Below, piece by piece: positions 19,040 through 27,115 of a stretch of 35,219 bases of DNA. Position 1 is the first letter of the stretch, and every line of letters starts with the position of its first letter. The DNA lies in contig JAJDXK010000080.1 of the NCBI GenBank assembly GCA_022823305.1, positions 1 through 35,219 on the forward strand, given 5' to 3'. Source of the DNA: Alphaproteobacteria bacterium (GTDB taxonomy: Bacteria > Pseudomonadota > Alphaproteobacteria > UBA828). A program made the position numbers and the translations under genes. Under the pieces are notes generated by a model. That model was given only the letters and a program-made list of their open reading frames with translations. It was not told the DNA's origin and made no database searches.

Positions 19040-20014
19040 CTAGCGCGCGGCGCGCCAGACGAGGCCCAGCGCCTCGATCACGTCGAGGGTACGCGCCACG
19101 TAGTGGTCGCGCACGGCGAAGCGGCTCTCGCCCTGCCCGGTCAGTTCGCGCTCCAGGCAGTCGACGAGGCGCCGCAGGCGGCGCTGGTGCAGGCCGAGTG
19201 CGCGCTGGACCGGGTCGGTGACGACGCCGGCGAAGGCGCCGACCACCGCGCCCGCGGCCATCATGCCGCCGGTGAGCCCGATGCTGAGCGCGGCCGGCGC
19301 CGCCGCCGGGAAGACGCCGTACCAGAGCGCGCCCGCCCCGCTGCCGAGGGGGAAGCCCGCGATGGCCGCGTTCTGCACCAGCATGTGGGCGGCCGCAGGC
19401 CCGAGCGACATCATCCCCGGCGTGAGCTTCTTGAAGGCGAGCGCGCCGACACCGGCGCTCACCGCCGCGGTGGTGAGGTCGGCGGCCGAGACCCGCGTGC
19501 CCTCGTAGGTGCTGGCCGCGCCGGCGAGCCAGGCGCGGAAGGCCTCCTGCTCCGCTGGCGATTGCGGCGCGTCCGCGCCGCCCCCGGCAATGCGGGGGTC
19601 CTTCAGGATCTCGTCCGCCAGCGCATCGCGCGCCGACACACGTTCTCCCTGCCTGACGGGAAGCTCCAGCAGCTCGGTGAAGAGGCGCCATTCGAGCTCG
19701 CGCGCGACCGCGGTCTTGAGGAAATATCGTCTGCTATCCAGCCAGTCGGCCGCCGGCGCGAGGCCCGTACGCCGCACGAGGCCTGCGCTCACCCGGGCCG
19801 CGAGATGGGGTGCGGACAGCGCGAGGTTCGCCGGCGAGCGCAGCAGGTCCCAGCCGAGCGCGTGGCGGTGCAGCCCGAGCGTGCCGCGGAGCGAGAAGGT
19901 GCGGTCGACGAAGGCGCCGATCCTCTCGCGCCGCGCGGCGCAGTAGCGCGCCGCGGCCTCCTCGACGATGCACTGCGCTTGCGTCTCGCCGGCCGCGTCT
20001 CCGGCCCCGGTCAT
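19040..20014 (-). CDS. Uncharacterised alphaproteobacterial membrane-associated protein
   Basis: 324-residue protein without a recognised enzyme motif. The N-terminal half is soluble and charged, with RRERIGAFVDRTFSLRGTL (28-46) and HALGWDLLRSPANL (51-64), a pattern I recall from a domain of unknown function widespread in alphaproteobacteria (possibly DUF6635, from memory). Residues about 180-265 contain several Ala/Gly-rich hydrophobic segments that could form two to four membrane helices or an amphipathic bundle. The C-terminus is helical and polar. ATG at 20014 lies 25 bp after the amidase stop, so it is probably co-transcribed. Function unknown. Confidence 0.75.
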   Translation of the reverse strand: MTGAGDAAGETQAQCIVEEAAARYCAARRERIGAFVDRTFSLRGTLGLHRHALGWDLLRSPANLALSAPHLAARVSAGLVRRTGLAPAADWLDSRRYFLKTAVARELEWRLFTELLELPVRQGERVSARDALADEILKDPRIAGGGADAPQSPAEQEAFRAWLAGAASTYEGTRVSAADLTTAAVSAGVGALAFKKLTPGMMSLGPAAAHMLVQNAAIAGFPLGSGAGALWYGVFPAAAPAALSIGLTGGMMAAGAVVGAFAGVVTDPVQRALGLHQRRLRRLVDCLERELTGQGESRFAVRDHYVARTLDVIEALGLVWRAAR

Positions 20015-20039
20015 TGATGGGAGGTGGTGTCGCTCCCGC

Positions 20040-21410
20040 TCAGGTCAAGACGGGCGCGCGGCGCAGGTGCCAGTCGGTCGCCTGCTGGTAGGCGTGGCCG
20101 ATGCGCAGCAGCAGCGGCTCCGCCCCCCAGGCGGCCTCCAGCATCATGCCGATGGGCAGGCCGTCGGCGGAGAAGCCGCAGGGGACCGAGAGGCCCGGAA
20201 TCGACGCGAGCGCGCCGCCGTAGGTGAAGCGCGTCGCGTCCTGGGTGGCGCGGTGGAGGCTGCGGTCGTCGGCGATCGCCGGCGCCGGCCGGGGCGTGGT
20301 CGGCGCGAGCAGCACGTCGACATCCTCGAAGACGCGGGCCAGCGCGCGCCGCCAAGCCTCGCGCCCGCGCATCGCCTCGGCATAGTCCACCGCGCTGAAC
20401 TCGCGGCCCATCATCATGCGCGTGTAGACCGGCTCGGAGAGCGCGCCGGGGCCGGCATCGAGCCGCTCCCTGTGGTAGGCGCAGGCATCGGCGTAGGCCA
20501 TGACCGTGGTCCAGCGCTGGGCGGTCTCGGCGCCGGGCAGCGTGACCTCGACCAGCTCGGCGCCCAGCGCTTCCAGGGTCGCGGCGCCGGCCCGCACCGC
20601 GGCCTCGACCTCGCCGTCGATGTCCTCGAAGAAGAAGTTGCGCGCGAGGCCGATGCGCACGCCTCCGATCCCGTCGCCGAGGTGCGGCAGGAAGTTCTCG
20701 AGCGGCAGGTCGCGGGAGACATGATCGAGCGGGTCGTAGGCGGCGAGCGCGGCGAAGAGCCGCGCGACGTCGGCCACCGTGCGCGCCATCGGGCCCACGG
20801 TGTCGTGCGCGACGCTTACCGGCGTGATGCCGCGGATCGAGATGCGCCCGTGCGTCGGCCTGAGCCCCGAGACGCCGGTCATCGAGGCCGGAATCCGCAC
20901 CGAGCCGCCGGTGTCGGTGCCGAGCGTGCCCTCGGCCATCCCGGCCGCGAGCGCGGCGCCGGAGCCGCCGCTGGAGCCGCCGGGGATGCGCTCCGGGTTC
21001 CACGGGTTGCGGCACTGGCCGAAGACCGGGTTGGTGGAGACCACGCCCCAGGCGAGCTCCTGCATGTTGGCCTTGCCGACCAGCACCGCGCCCTGGGCCC
21101 TGAGCCGGCTCACCACCGGCGCGTCCCGGTTGGGGATATGGTCGGCGAGGTAGGCGGCGCCGCTGGTGGTGCGCACGCCCGCCGTCTCGATGTTGTCCTT
21201 GAGCGCGACGGGCATGCCGTGCAGGAGGCCGAGCCAGCGCCCCTCGGCGGCCGCCCGGTCGCACGCGTCCGCCTGCTGCCGCGCAGCCTCTGCCGTGGTC
21301 GTCGCCATGGCCCCGAGCGCGGGATTGAGCTGCTCGATGCGGGCGAGGCAGCGCTCGACCGCGGCCCGTGCGGCACCGGGTCCGGGCACGGCGGCGGACG
21401 TCCGGCTCAC
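20040..21410 (-). CDS. Amidase (amidase-signature family)
   Basis: 456-residue amidase with the complete Ser-cisSer-Lys triad: Lys71 in PVALKDNI, cis-Ser146 in PGGSSGGSGAAL and nucleophile Ser170 in GTDTGGSVRIP. The family includes GatA, indole-acetamide hydrolases, allophanate hydrolase domains and general aliphatic amidases. No gatB or gatC neighbours are present, so a catabolic amidase is more likely than a tRNA amidotransferase. Near the C-terminus, PGLSVPCGFSADGLPIGM is the usual family end motif. It lies 21 bp downstream of the LamG-like gene, on the same strand. Confidence 0.92.
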   Translation of the reverse strand: MSRTSAAVPGPGAARAAVERCLARIEQLNPALGAMATTTAEAARQQADACDRAAAEGRWLGLLHGMPVALKDNIETAGVRTTSGAAYLADHIPNRDAPVVSRLRAQGAVLVGKANMQELAWGVVSTNPVFGQCRNPWNPERIPGGSSGGSGAALAAGMAEGTLGTDTGGSVRIPASMTGVSGLRPTHGRISIRGITPVSVAHDTVGPMARTVADVARLFAALAAYDPLDHVSRDLPLENFLPHLGDGIGGVRIGLARNFFFEDIDGEVEAAVRAGAATLEALGAELVEVTLPGAETAQRWTTVMAYADACAYHRERLDAGPGALSEPVYTRMMMGREFSAVDYAEAMRGREAWRRALARVFEDVDVLLAPTTPRPAPAIADDRSLHRATQDATRFTYGGALASIPGLSVPCGFSADGLPIGMMLEAAWGAEPLLLRIGHAYQQATDWHLRRAPVLT

Positions 21411-21431
21411 GACGCAGTCGGGGAACGCAGG

Positions 21432-22463
21432 CTAGCGCGCGTCATAGACCGCGATGCTGCGGACGCCGTAGTCGCCCCCGCCGTTGACCAGCGCGAGGCC
21501 GCCGAAGGGGTCGTCGAAGGCGCTGCTCTTCACCCGGATGAGCGGTGTGCCGTCGACGCTCGCGGTCATGGTTCCGTCGCTTTCGCGCACGAGGGCGACC
21601 GTGTGGTTCTGGCCGTCCTCGAGGTGGAGCTTCTTGTCGTGCTCGCCGATCGCGACGACGCCGCGCCGGCCGAAGCGCGAGAGCACCAGCCCGGGGTCGC
21701 TGCCCGCCATGTATGCCAGACGATAGCCGGCGTACTCGGATGTGCCAAGGAACAGGTCGATCTCGAAGCGCGCGTCCTTGCCCGCGAGGCGCGAGGACAT
21801 CTCCATCTCGAGCGCGAACGCGTTGGGGATCGCCGCGTCGAGGACGATCTCCGCGGGCTCCGGCCCTTCCGGCCCTGTGTCCTCCTCCACCTCGTCCTCG
21901 TCCTCGCCGCCGCCCAGCAGGTCGCCGATCTTCTTCTCGCCGCTCAGCAGGTCGCCGACCGCGTCCGCGCCGCTGTCCAGAAGGTCGCCGCCACTCTCCA
22001 GCAGCTCCTCCCCGCTGTCGAGGAGCTCGTCCCCGGTGTCGAGGATGGCATCGAGGGGGTCGTCGGCCAGCGGCTTCTCGGGCTCGGCGATGGGCACGAT
22101 TGTGCGCAGGCCGACCAGGCGGTCGATGGCGAAGTCGCCGCTCGCCACCTCCCAGCGCGGGTCGTCCGTGTAGTCGCCGTCGGAGAAGTCGTCGCGGATC
22201 AGGGCGGCACGGGGCTCGGCATCGGCGAGGTGGGTCGCGATCCTGTCGCGCAGGTCCTGGAGGAAGCGCGGGTCGGCCGCATGCGCGCGGTCGGCCTCGT
22301 CGATCAGCTCCTGGAGTTCCTGCGCGAGCGCCTCCAGCGCGCTCGATCCGGCGCTCTCCGCGCCCTCCGGGCGCCACTCGGAATAGCGCGACCCCTCGTC
22401 GGCAGCCGCGGGCGCGGCGATCGTGCTGGCGAGAAGGAGGGTGGCAAGGTGCCGGCGCAGCAT
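21432..22463 (-). CDS. Secreted LamG/concanavalin-like protein with acidic repeat insert
   Basis: 343-residue predicted secreted protein. ATG at 22463 follows GGAGG; residues 1-21 are a signal peptide ending APAAA. A helical stretch (about 41-83) precedes DDFSDGDYTDDPRWEV (91-106), the usual first strand of laminin-G/DUF1080-like jelly rolls. The fold is then interrupted by an acidic segment (about 125-205) with four seven-residue repeats of the form L-[DE]-[ST]-G-x-x-[LA] (141-168). The jelly roll resumes from about 206 (EIVLDAAIPNAFALEME) to the end. No catalytic residues are recognised; carbohydrate or surface binding is possible. Confidence 0.72.
   Translation of the reverse strand: MLRRHLATLLLASTIAAPAAADEGSRYSEWRPEGAESAGSSALEALAQELQELIDEADRAHAADPRFLQDLRDRIATHLADAEPRAALIRDDFSDGDYTDDPRWEVASGDFAIDRLVGLRTIVPIAEPEKPLADDPLDAILDTGDELLDSGEELLESGGDLLDSGADAVGDLLSGEKKIGDLLGGGEDEDEVEEDTGPEGPEPAEIVLDAAIPNAFALEMEMSSRLAGKDARFEIDLFLGTSEYAGYRLAYMAGSDPGLVLSRFGRRGVVAIGEHDKKLHLEDGQNHTVALVRESDGTMTASVDGTPLIRVKSSAFDDPFGGLALVNGGGDYGVRSIAVYDAR
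21960..22043 (-). repeat. Four tandem 21-bp units encoding acidic heptads
   Basis: In-frame tandem units encode LDTGDEL, LDSGEEL, LESGGDL and LDSGADA (residues 141-168 of the LamG-like protein). Units are diverged at the DNA level, so this is an old expansion. Confidence 0.8.
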
Positions 22464-22503
22464 GGGTCGCCTCCGGTCTGGTTGCATCGGCTCGCTCGCC
22501 CGT

Positions 22504-22532
22504 GGTCTAGGATTTATTTTCCGACTTGTCGA
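22504..22532 (-). promoter_or_regulatory. Candidate promoter for the LamG-like/amidase operon
   Basis: On the minus strand TCGACA (22532-22527, five of six consensus), a 17-bp A-rich spacer and TAGACC (22509-22504) lie 41 bp before the start at 22463. Confidence 0.4.
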
Positions 22533-22589
22533 GCGTAGGCCGCAACGGGCCGCCATTTCACGAATTACTCCCCGGTTGCCGGTCGTTTC

Positions 22590-22617
22590 TTGGCGTTCTG
22601 CCGGAAGGCGCTATAGT
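22590..22617 (+). promoter_or_regulatory. Candidate sigma-70 promoter of the OmpA-like gene
   Basis: TTGGCG (22590-22595), a 16-bp spacer and TATAGT (22612-22617) lie 47 bp before the ATG at 22665. The surrounding 200 bp is less GC-rich than the genes. Confidence 0.55.
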
Positions 22618-22664
22618 TGTGGTGCTAGAACGATAAACCGCGGGGACAGGACAGGAGACGTGAG

Positions 22665-23576
22665 ATGAGGATATTCAAGACTTTCAAGGTCCCTCCGACC
22701 GGGCTTCGCCTTGCGGCAGTCGTGGGACTGGCGGCGGCGCTCGGCGCCTGTCACGGAACGGACCTTGAGAACGTTCGGGGCCTCGATCCCCAAGGGTCGG
22801 AGTTCAATCAGCAGCTCTTCGCAGGCTATGTCCAGCTCTCCTCGAACGAGCTCGGGGAAGACGACTATATCGATTCCGACAAGTTCGCCATGAAGGCGGC
22901 CGTTGCGGCGCGGGGCGATGACGTGGCGCCCACGCGCATCGAAGAACGCCTGCTCCCCGCCGACAAGCAGGAGGAGCTCTCCAAGGCCAGGGCCAGGCTC
23001 GTCTCGATGCTGGTCGGCAGCGGCAAGGGCAAGGCACCCGCCATCGCCGCCCAGGCCCAGATCAACTTCGAATGCTGGATGCAGGAGCAGGAGGAGGGTC
23101 ACCAGCCGGACGACATCGCCGCCTGCCGCCACGCATTCTACAACTCGGTAATCGCCGCCGAGGTGGCGATGCGGCCTCCACCGCCGCCGGAACCCGAGCC
23201 CGAGCCCGAGCCCGTGCCGGAACCCGAGCCGACATACGCGACCTACTACGTGGTCTTCTTCGAGTTCGACAGCTCCGATCTCTCGGACGCCGCGAAGGTG
23301 ACGCTCGACGAGGCCGCGACCGCGGCCATGGAGATGCGCCCCTACAAGGTCATCATCCGGGGGCACACCGACCGTTCGGGTCCGGAGGCCTACAACCTCC
23401 GCCTGTCGGAGGACCGCGCGCTCTCCGTCGCAGGCTATCTGATCGAGCAGGGAGCCGGCCGCTTCGTGATCGACGTCGAAGGCCTCGGCGAGTCCGAGCC
23501 GATCGCGAAGACCGCCGACAACGTGCGCGACGGCCGCAACCGTCGGGCCGAGATCTCTCTGAGCGAGTCCGACTAG
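22665..23576 (+). CDS. OmpA-family peptidoglycan-binding lipoprotein
   Basis: 303-residue lipoprotein: lipobox ALGAC with lipidated Cys29, residue +2 His, so outer membrane is likely. Residues 40-170 form a mixed helical domain of unknown fold. Residues 171-189 are a Pro/Glu-Pro spacer that would span the periplasm. The OmpA C-terminal domain follows (about 192-300): VVFFEFDSSDL, IIRGHTDRSG and YNLRLSEDRALSV, with both residues that contact diaminopimelate in relatives present (Asp236 and Arg251). It should tether outer membrane to peptidoglycan. ATG at 22665 follows AGGAG. It diverges from the LamG-like gene and converges with the oxygenase gene. Confidence 0.9.
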   Translation: MRIFKTFKVPPTGLRLAAVVGLAAALGACHGTDLENVRGLDPQGSEFNQQLFAGYVQLSSNELGEDDYIDSDKFAMKAAVAARGDDVAPTRIEERLLPADKQEELSKARARLVSMLVGSGKGKAPAIAAQAQINFECWMQEQEEGHQPDDIAACRHAFYNSVIAAEVAMRPPPPPEPEPEPEPVPEPEPTYATYYVVFFEFDSSDLSDAAKVTLDEAATAAMEMRPYKVIIRGHTDRSGPEAYNLRLSEDRALSVAGYLIEQGAGRFVIDVEGLGESEPIAKTADNVRDGRNRRAEISLSESD

Positions 23577-23586
23577 GGCAGACGCC

Positions 23587-24609
23587 CTACTCGTCGTAGT
23601 GATAGGTGCGGGCGACCATTCTCTCCGAGTGGTCGCCCGCCTTGATCCGCTCGTAGCGCCACGGGTTGTCCGGGCCGGCGCAGCCGGGAATCGCCTCGAC
23701 CTCCACGTCGTAGTCGACGCCGAAGAACTGCACGAGGGAGTAGCGCCGCCCTCCTGAGGTGTTGATGACGCGGTGCATGGTCGAGACGAACAGGTCGTTC
23801 GTCCACTGCTGCATGAGATCGCCGAGGTTGACGGCGAAGCTGCCTTCGACCGGCGGCAGGATCAGCCACTCGCCGTCGCGGCTCAGCATCTGCAGGCCCT
23901 CGCTGTCCTGCCAGACCGTGGTGAAGCACTCGTAGTCGGTGTGCGCGCCGAGCCCGATGTGGGCGATGTCGAACGGCTCGGGCTGGGGCTCGTAGTAGCA
24001 GACGCGGAGCCTGGCGAGCGGCTTGGTGTACTTGGAGGTGAAGTAGCCTTCCTCCAGCTCCAGCGCGTACTCGAAGGCGCGGAAGATCTGGCGCCCGAGC
24101 TCGAGCTGGCAGTCGAAATAGGTGCCGAGCGCCCAGCGGAAGTCGGCTGGCTCGGCGGGCCAGTTGTTTGGGCCATAGAAGCGGATGCCGCGCACGTGGT
24201 CGGGATCGTCCGGCGGCAGGTCGTGCGCCATCTCGATGGCCTCCGAGATATCGCTGGAGCCTTCGAGGCTGTGGTCGGCGGTGATCCCGCCCGAGGGCAC
24301 GTAGCCCCGGTGGTTGGGCCAGTCGAGGTAGTGGTTGCGCATCTTCCGCGCGAGCGGCAGCGCGAAGAAGCGCTGCATGGCCGCCTGGGCGCGTGCGATC
24401 ACCGACTGCGGGAACTGGTGGTTGACGATGTAGAAGAACCCGGGGCCCGCGCAGGCCGCGTGGATCGCCCGCGCCAGCGCGCGGCGTTCGGCCTTGCTCG
24501 GCGAATAGAGGGCGCCGAAGTCGATGATCGGCACTTCCTCGGGCGAGGCGCGGCGCACCGCCGGCCGGTGCATGCCCTTCCTGATCTGAAACGGTGTCGC
24601 GGTCGCCAT
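23587..24609 (-). CDS. 2-oxoglutarate/Fe(II)-dependent oxygenase (isopenicillin N synthase-like)
   Basis: 340-residue non-haem iron oxygenase with an N-terminal DIOX_N region (VPIIDFGALYS, 26-36; PGFFYIVNH, 56-64) and the 2OG-FeII_Oxy core. Iron ligands His223 and Asp225 (GAHTDYECFT) and His279 (STMHRVIN); the co-substrate Arg289 and Ser291 lie in RRYSLVQFF. ATG at 24609 is preceded by GAGGG; an upstream ATG at 24642 would add 11 residues. The substrate is unknown; relatives hydroxylate or desaturate amino acids and small metabolites. It is divergent from the SDR gene and could act with it. Confidence 0.88.
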   Translation of the reverse strand: MATATPFQIRKGMHRPAVRRASPEEVPIIDFGALYSPSKAERRALARAIHAACAGPGFFYIVNHQFPQSVIARAQAAMQRFFALPLARKMRNHYLDWPNHRGYVPSGGITADHSLEGSSDISEAIEMAHDLPPDDPDHVRGIRFYGPNNWPAEPADFRWALGTYFDCQLELGRQIFRAFEYALELEEGYFTSKYTKPLARLRVCYYEPQPEPFDIAHIGLGAHTDYECFTTVWQDSEGLQMLSRDGEWLILPPVEGSFAVNLGDLMQQWTNDLFVSTMHRVINTSGGRRYSLVQFFGVDYDVEVEAIPGCAGPDNPWRYERIKAGDHSERMVARTYHYDE

Positions 24610-24635
24610 GGCGGATCCCTCGCTGCCCTCGATGT

Positions 24636-24664
24636 CTGGCATGATAGCGCGAACCGGCGATACT
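24636..24664 (+). promoter_or_regulatory. Candidate promoter of the SDR gene
   Basis: CTGGCA (24636-24641), a 17-bp spacer and GATACT (24659-24664), followed by a strong AAAGGAGG ribosome-binding site before the ATG at 24702. Confidence 0.4.
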
Positions 24665-24701
24665 TCACGCCGAGCCCGCGCGGCAAAGGAGGAAGAGGAG
24701 A

Positions 24702-25526
24702 ATGGAAACGTCGCTCAACGGCCGTCGCGCCCTGGTCACGGGCGCGGCAAGCGGAATCGGCGCCGCCATCGCCGAGGCCTTCGCCCGCGAGGGCGCGCAG
24801 GTCGCGGTGCATGCGCGGAACGCGGAGCGTGCCCGGCCCACGGTCGACGCCATCGAGGCCGCGGGAGGCAGCGCCTTCGCCGCGCCGGCCGACCTGCGCG
24901 ACCGCGCCGCCATAGCACCGATGTGCGCCGCTGCCGTCGAGCGGCTGGGCGGGCTCGACATCCTGGTGAACAACGCCGGCGTCTTCACCCGCCACAGCGT
25001 GGCCGAGATGGACCTGGAGAGCTGGAACGCCATGGTGGAGACCAACCTCACCGCCCCCTACCTCGCGACCCAGGCGGCGATTCCGGCGCTCCGGGCCTCG
25101 GGCGCGGGCGCGTCCGTCATCTTCGTCTCCTCCATCGCAGCCGGCGCCTACTCCGCCGGCTGGGGCGCCTACGCCATGACCAAGAACGGGCTCAATGCCT
25201 TCATGCACTGCCTCGCCGACGAGCTGGGCGGAGACGGCGTCAGGGTCAATTCCATCTGCCCCGGCTGGGTCGAGACCAAGATGGCGCAGGACGCCCACCG
25301 CGGGCTCGCCGCCGAGATCGGCATCCCCTACGAGACCCACTACGCGCAGAACATGCGCGCCAACATGCTGGGCGTTCTGGTCACCACCGACAGCGTCGCC
25401 GACATGGCGGTCTTCCTCGCGAGCGAGCGCGGCCGCCACATCACGGCGCAGGAGCTCACCGTCTGCGGCGGCTGCCTGCCGGGCGCCAGCGCGGAGGCAG
25501 ACGGCGACCGGGCGGCCGCCGAATAG
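24702..25526 (+). CDS. SDR-family oxidoreductase
   Basis: 274-residue classical short-chain dehydrogenase/reductase: cofactor loop TGAASGIG (13-20), NNAG (90-93), catalytic Ser144, Tyr157 and Lys161 (YAMTK). His37 and Arg39 rather than an acidic residue follow strand 2 (VAVHARN), which favours NADP(H). The PGWVETKM segment after the active site is normal for the family. Substrate unknown. ATG at 24702 follows GGAGGAAGAGGAG. It converges with the glutamate dehydrogenase gene across 60 bp with no clear terminator. Confidence 0.9.
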   Translation: METSLNGRRALVTGAASGIGAAIAEAFAREGAQVAVHARNAERARPTVDAIEAAGGSAFAAPADLRDRAAIAPMCAAAVERLGGLDILVNNAGVFTRHSVAEMDLESWNAMVETNLTAPYLATQAAIPALRASGAGASVIFVSSIAAGAYSAGWGAYAMTKNGLNAFMHCLADELGGDGVRVNSICPGWVETKMAQDAHRGLAAEIGIPYETHYAQNMRANMLGVLVTTDSVADMAVFLASERGRHITAQELTVCGGCLPGASAEADGDRAAAE

Positions 25527-25586
25527 GCGCAGACCCGGAGAAGGATCCTCGGTCGCCTGCGGCTGCGCGGCCCGCGCTCTCCGCCC

Positions 25587-27005
25587 TCAGGCGAGGCCCA
25601 TCTGGCGGTAGGAGCGCACCACCTTCTCGAGCGCGACCGCGAACGCGGCCGTGCGCAGGTCCTGAATCGCGTCCGATCCGTGCATGGCCTCGCGCATGGC
25701 GGCGTAGGCCTCGCGCATGGTGTCCTCGAGGCCGGACTGGACCAGATCGAGCTCGTCCACGCCACGCAGGAGCGGCGCCTTGAGCTCGTCGGGCACCGCG
25801 CGGCCGGAGGCGGTCTCGATCATGTCGATGATGCGCTTTCCCCGCTGGATGTCGAGCTGGCGCGAGAGCCGGCCGAAGCGCATGTGCGAGACGTTGGAGA
25901 CCCACTCGAAGTAGCTGACGGTCACGCCGCCGGCGTTGACGAGGAGGTCGGGGAGGATGACCGTGCCGCGCGCGAGCAGCGCCTGCTCGGCCGCGAGCGT
26001 CACCGGGCCGTTGGCCGCCTCGACCACGAGCGGCGCACGGATGCGCCCCGCGTTGGCCTCGGTGATCTGGCCCTCGATGGCGGCGGGGACGAGGATGTCG
26101 CACTCGGCCTCGAGCACCGACGCGCCGTCGGCGACGAAGCGCGCGCCGGGGAATCCCGCGAGGCCGCCGCTGCGGGCCAGGTGCTCGGCCAGCGCCTCAG
26201 GCGCGAGGCCGGCATCGGAGAGAAGGGCGCCGTCGTGCTCGATGACGCCGGTGAGGCGCGCGCCCTCTTCCTCGACCAGGCAGCGGGCCGCGTGATGGCC
26301 CACGTTGCCGAGCCCCTGGACGATGATCCGCTTGCCCTCGAGGCCGCCGTCCAGGCCCGCCCGCGCCGCGTCGTCGGGGTGGCGGAAGAACTCGCGCAGC
26401 ACGTACTGGACGCCGCGGCCGGTCGCCTCCACGCGGCCGGGAATGCCGCCCTGGGTCACGGGCTTGCCCGTGACGCAGGCGAGCGCGTCGATGTCGGAGG
26501 GGTAGAGCTGGCGGTACTCGTCCGCCATCCAGGCCATCTCGCGCGCGCCGGTGCCGATGTCGGGCGCGGGCACATCGCGGCTCGGGCTGATGTAGCCGCG
26601 ATCGGCGAGCTCCTGGGTGAAGCGCCGCGTGATCAGCTCGAGCTCTTCCTCCGTGTAGTCGTCGGGGCGGATCGCGAGCCCGCCCTTGGCGCCGCCGAAG
26701 GGCACGTCGACGAGCGCGCACTTGAAGGTCATCAGCGCCGCCAGCGCCTCGACCTCCTGCTGGTCGACGTAGGGCGCGTAGCGGATTCCGCCCTTCACCG
26801 GCAGGCGGTGATCACTGTGCACCGCGCGCCAGCCGCGGAAGTTCCGGTAGCGGCCCCGCAGGCGCACCGGGAAGCTCAACTGGATGACGGACTTGCACTC
26901 GCGGATGGTCTCCACGAGGTCGTCCGGGACGCCCAGCGCGAGCGCCGCCCGGTCGAACATCCCCCGCACGCTGGCCTGGAAATCGGGCTCGGTCGCACCC
27001 TTCAC
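25587..27005 (-). CDS. gdhA: Glutamate dehydrogenase (Glu/Leu/Phe/Val family)
   Basis: 472-residue dehydrogenase that interconverts glutamate with 2-oxoglutarate and ammonium. GTG at 27005 has GGAGG five bases upstream. Substrate and catalytic motifs: PVKGGIRY (69-76), MTFKCA (Lys95), PFGGAKGG with catalytic Lys107, and DVPAPDIGTG (144-153). The Rossmann loop is GLGNVG (231-236). Length and SFPVRLRGRYRNFRGWRAVH fit bacterial glutamate dehydrogenases, but leucine dehydrogenase-type activity cannot be excluded. It follows the aminotransferase on the same strand (110 bp), a pairing that would recycle the 2-oxoglutarate acceptor. Confidence 0.9.
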   Translation of the reverse strand: MKGATEPDFQASVRGMFDRAALALGVPDDLVETIRECKSVIQLSFPVRLRGRYRNFRGWRAVHSDHRLPVKGGIRYAPYVDQQEVEALAALMTFKCALVDVPFGGAKGGLAIRPDDYTEEELELITRRFTQELADRGYISPSRDVPAPDIGTGAREMAWMADEYRQLYPSDIDALACVTGKPVTQGGIPGRVEATGRGVQYVLREFFRHPDDAARAGLDGGLEGKRIIVQGLGNVGHHAARCLVEEEGARLTGVIEHDGALLSDAGLAPEALAEHLARSGGLAGFPGARFVADGASVLEAECDILVPAAIEGQITEANAGRIRAPLVVEAANGPVTLAAEQALLARGTVILPDLLVNAGGVTVSYFEWVSNVSHMRFGRLSRQLDIQRGKRIIDMIETASGRAVPDELKAPLLRGVDELDLVQSGLEDTMREAYAAMREAMHGSDAIQDLRTAAFAVALEKVVRSYRQMGLA

Positions 27006-27115
27006 GAGAACCTCCGACAGCGGACGACGCGGACCATGTGGCCCCAGTGCCTATGTTGGCATGGCGCGGGCTTCGGCAAGGCGGAATTCGTCGGCACGTC
27101 CCCGCCCGGCAAACC

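Noticed and set aside
19968..22538. An 856-codon plus-strand open frame opposite the amidase and LamG-like genes
   Set aside because: Low-complexity Arg/Ala/Gly/His translation antisense to two clearly recognisable genes; an effect of high GC content.
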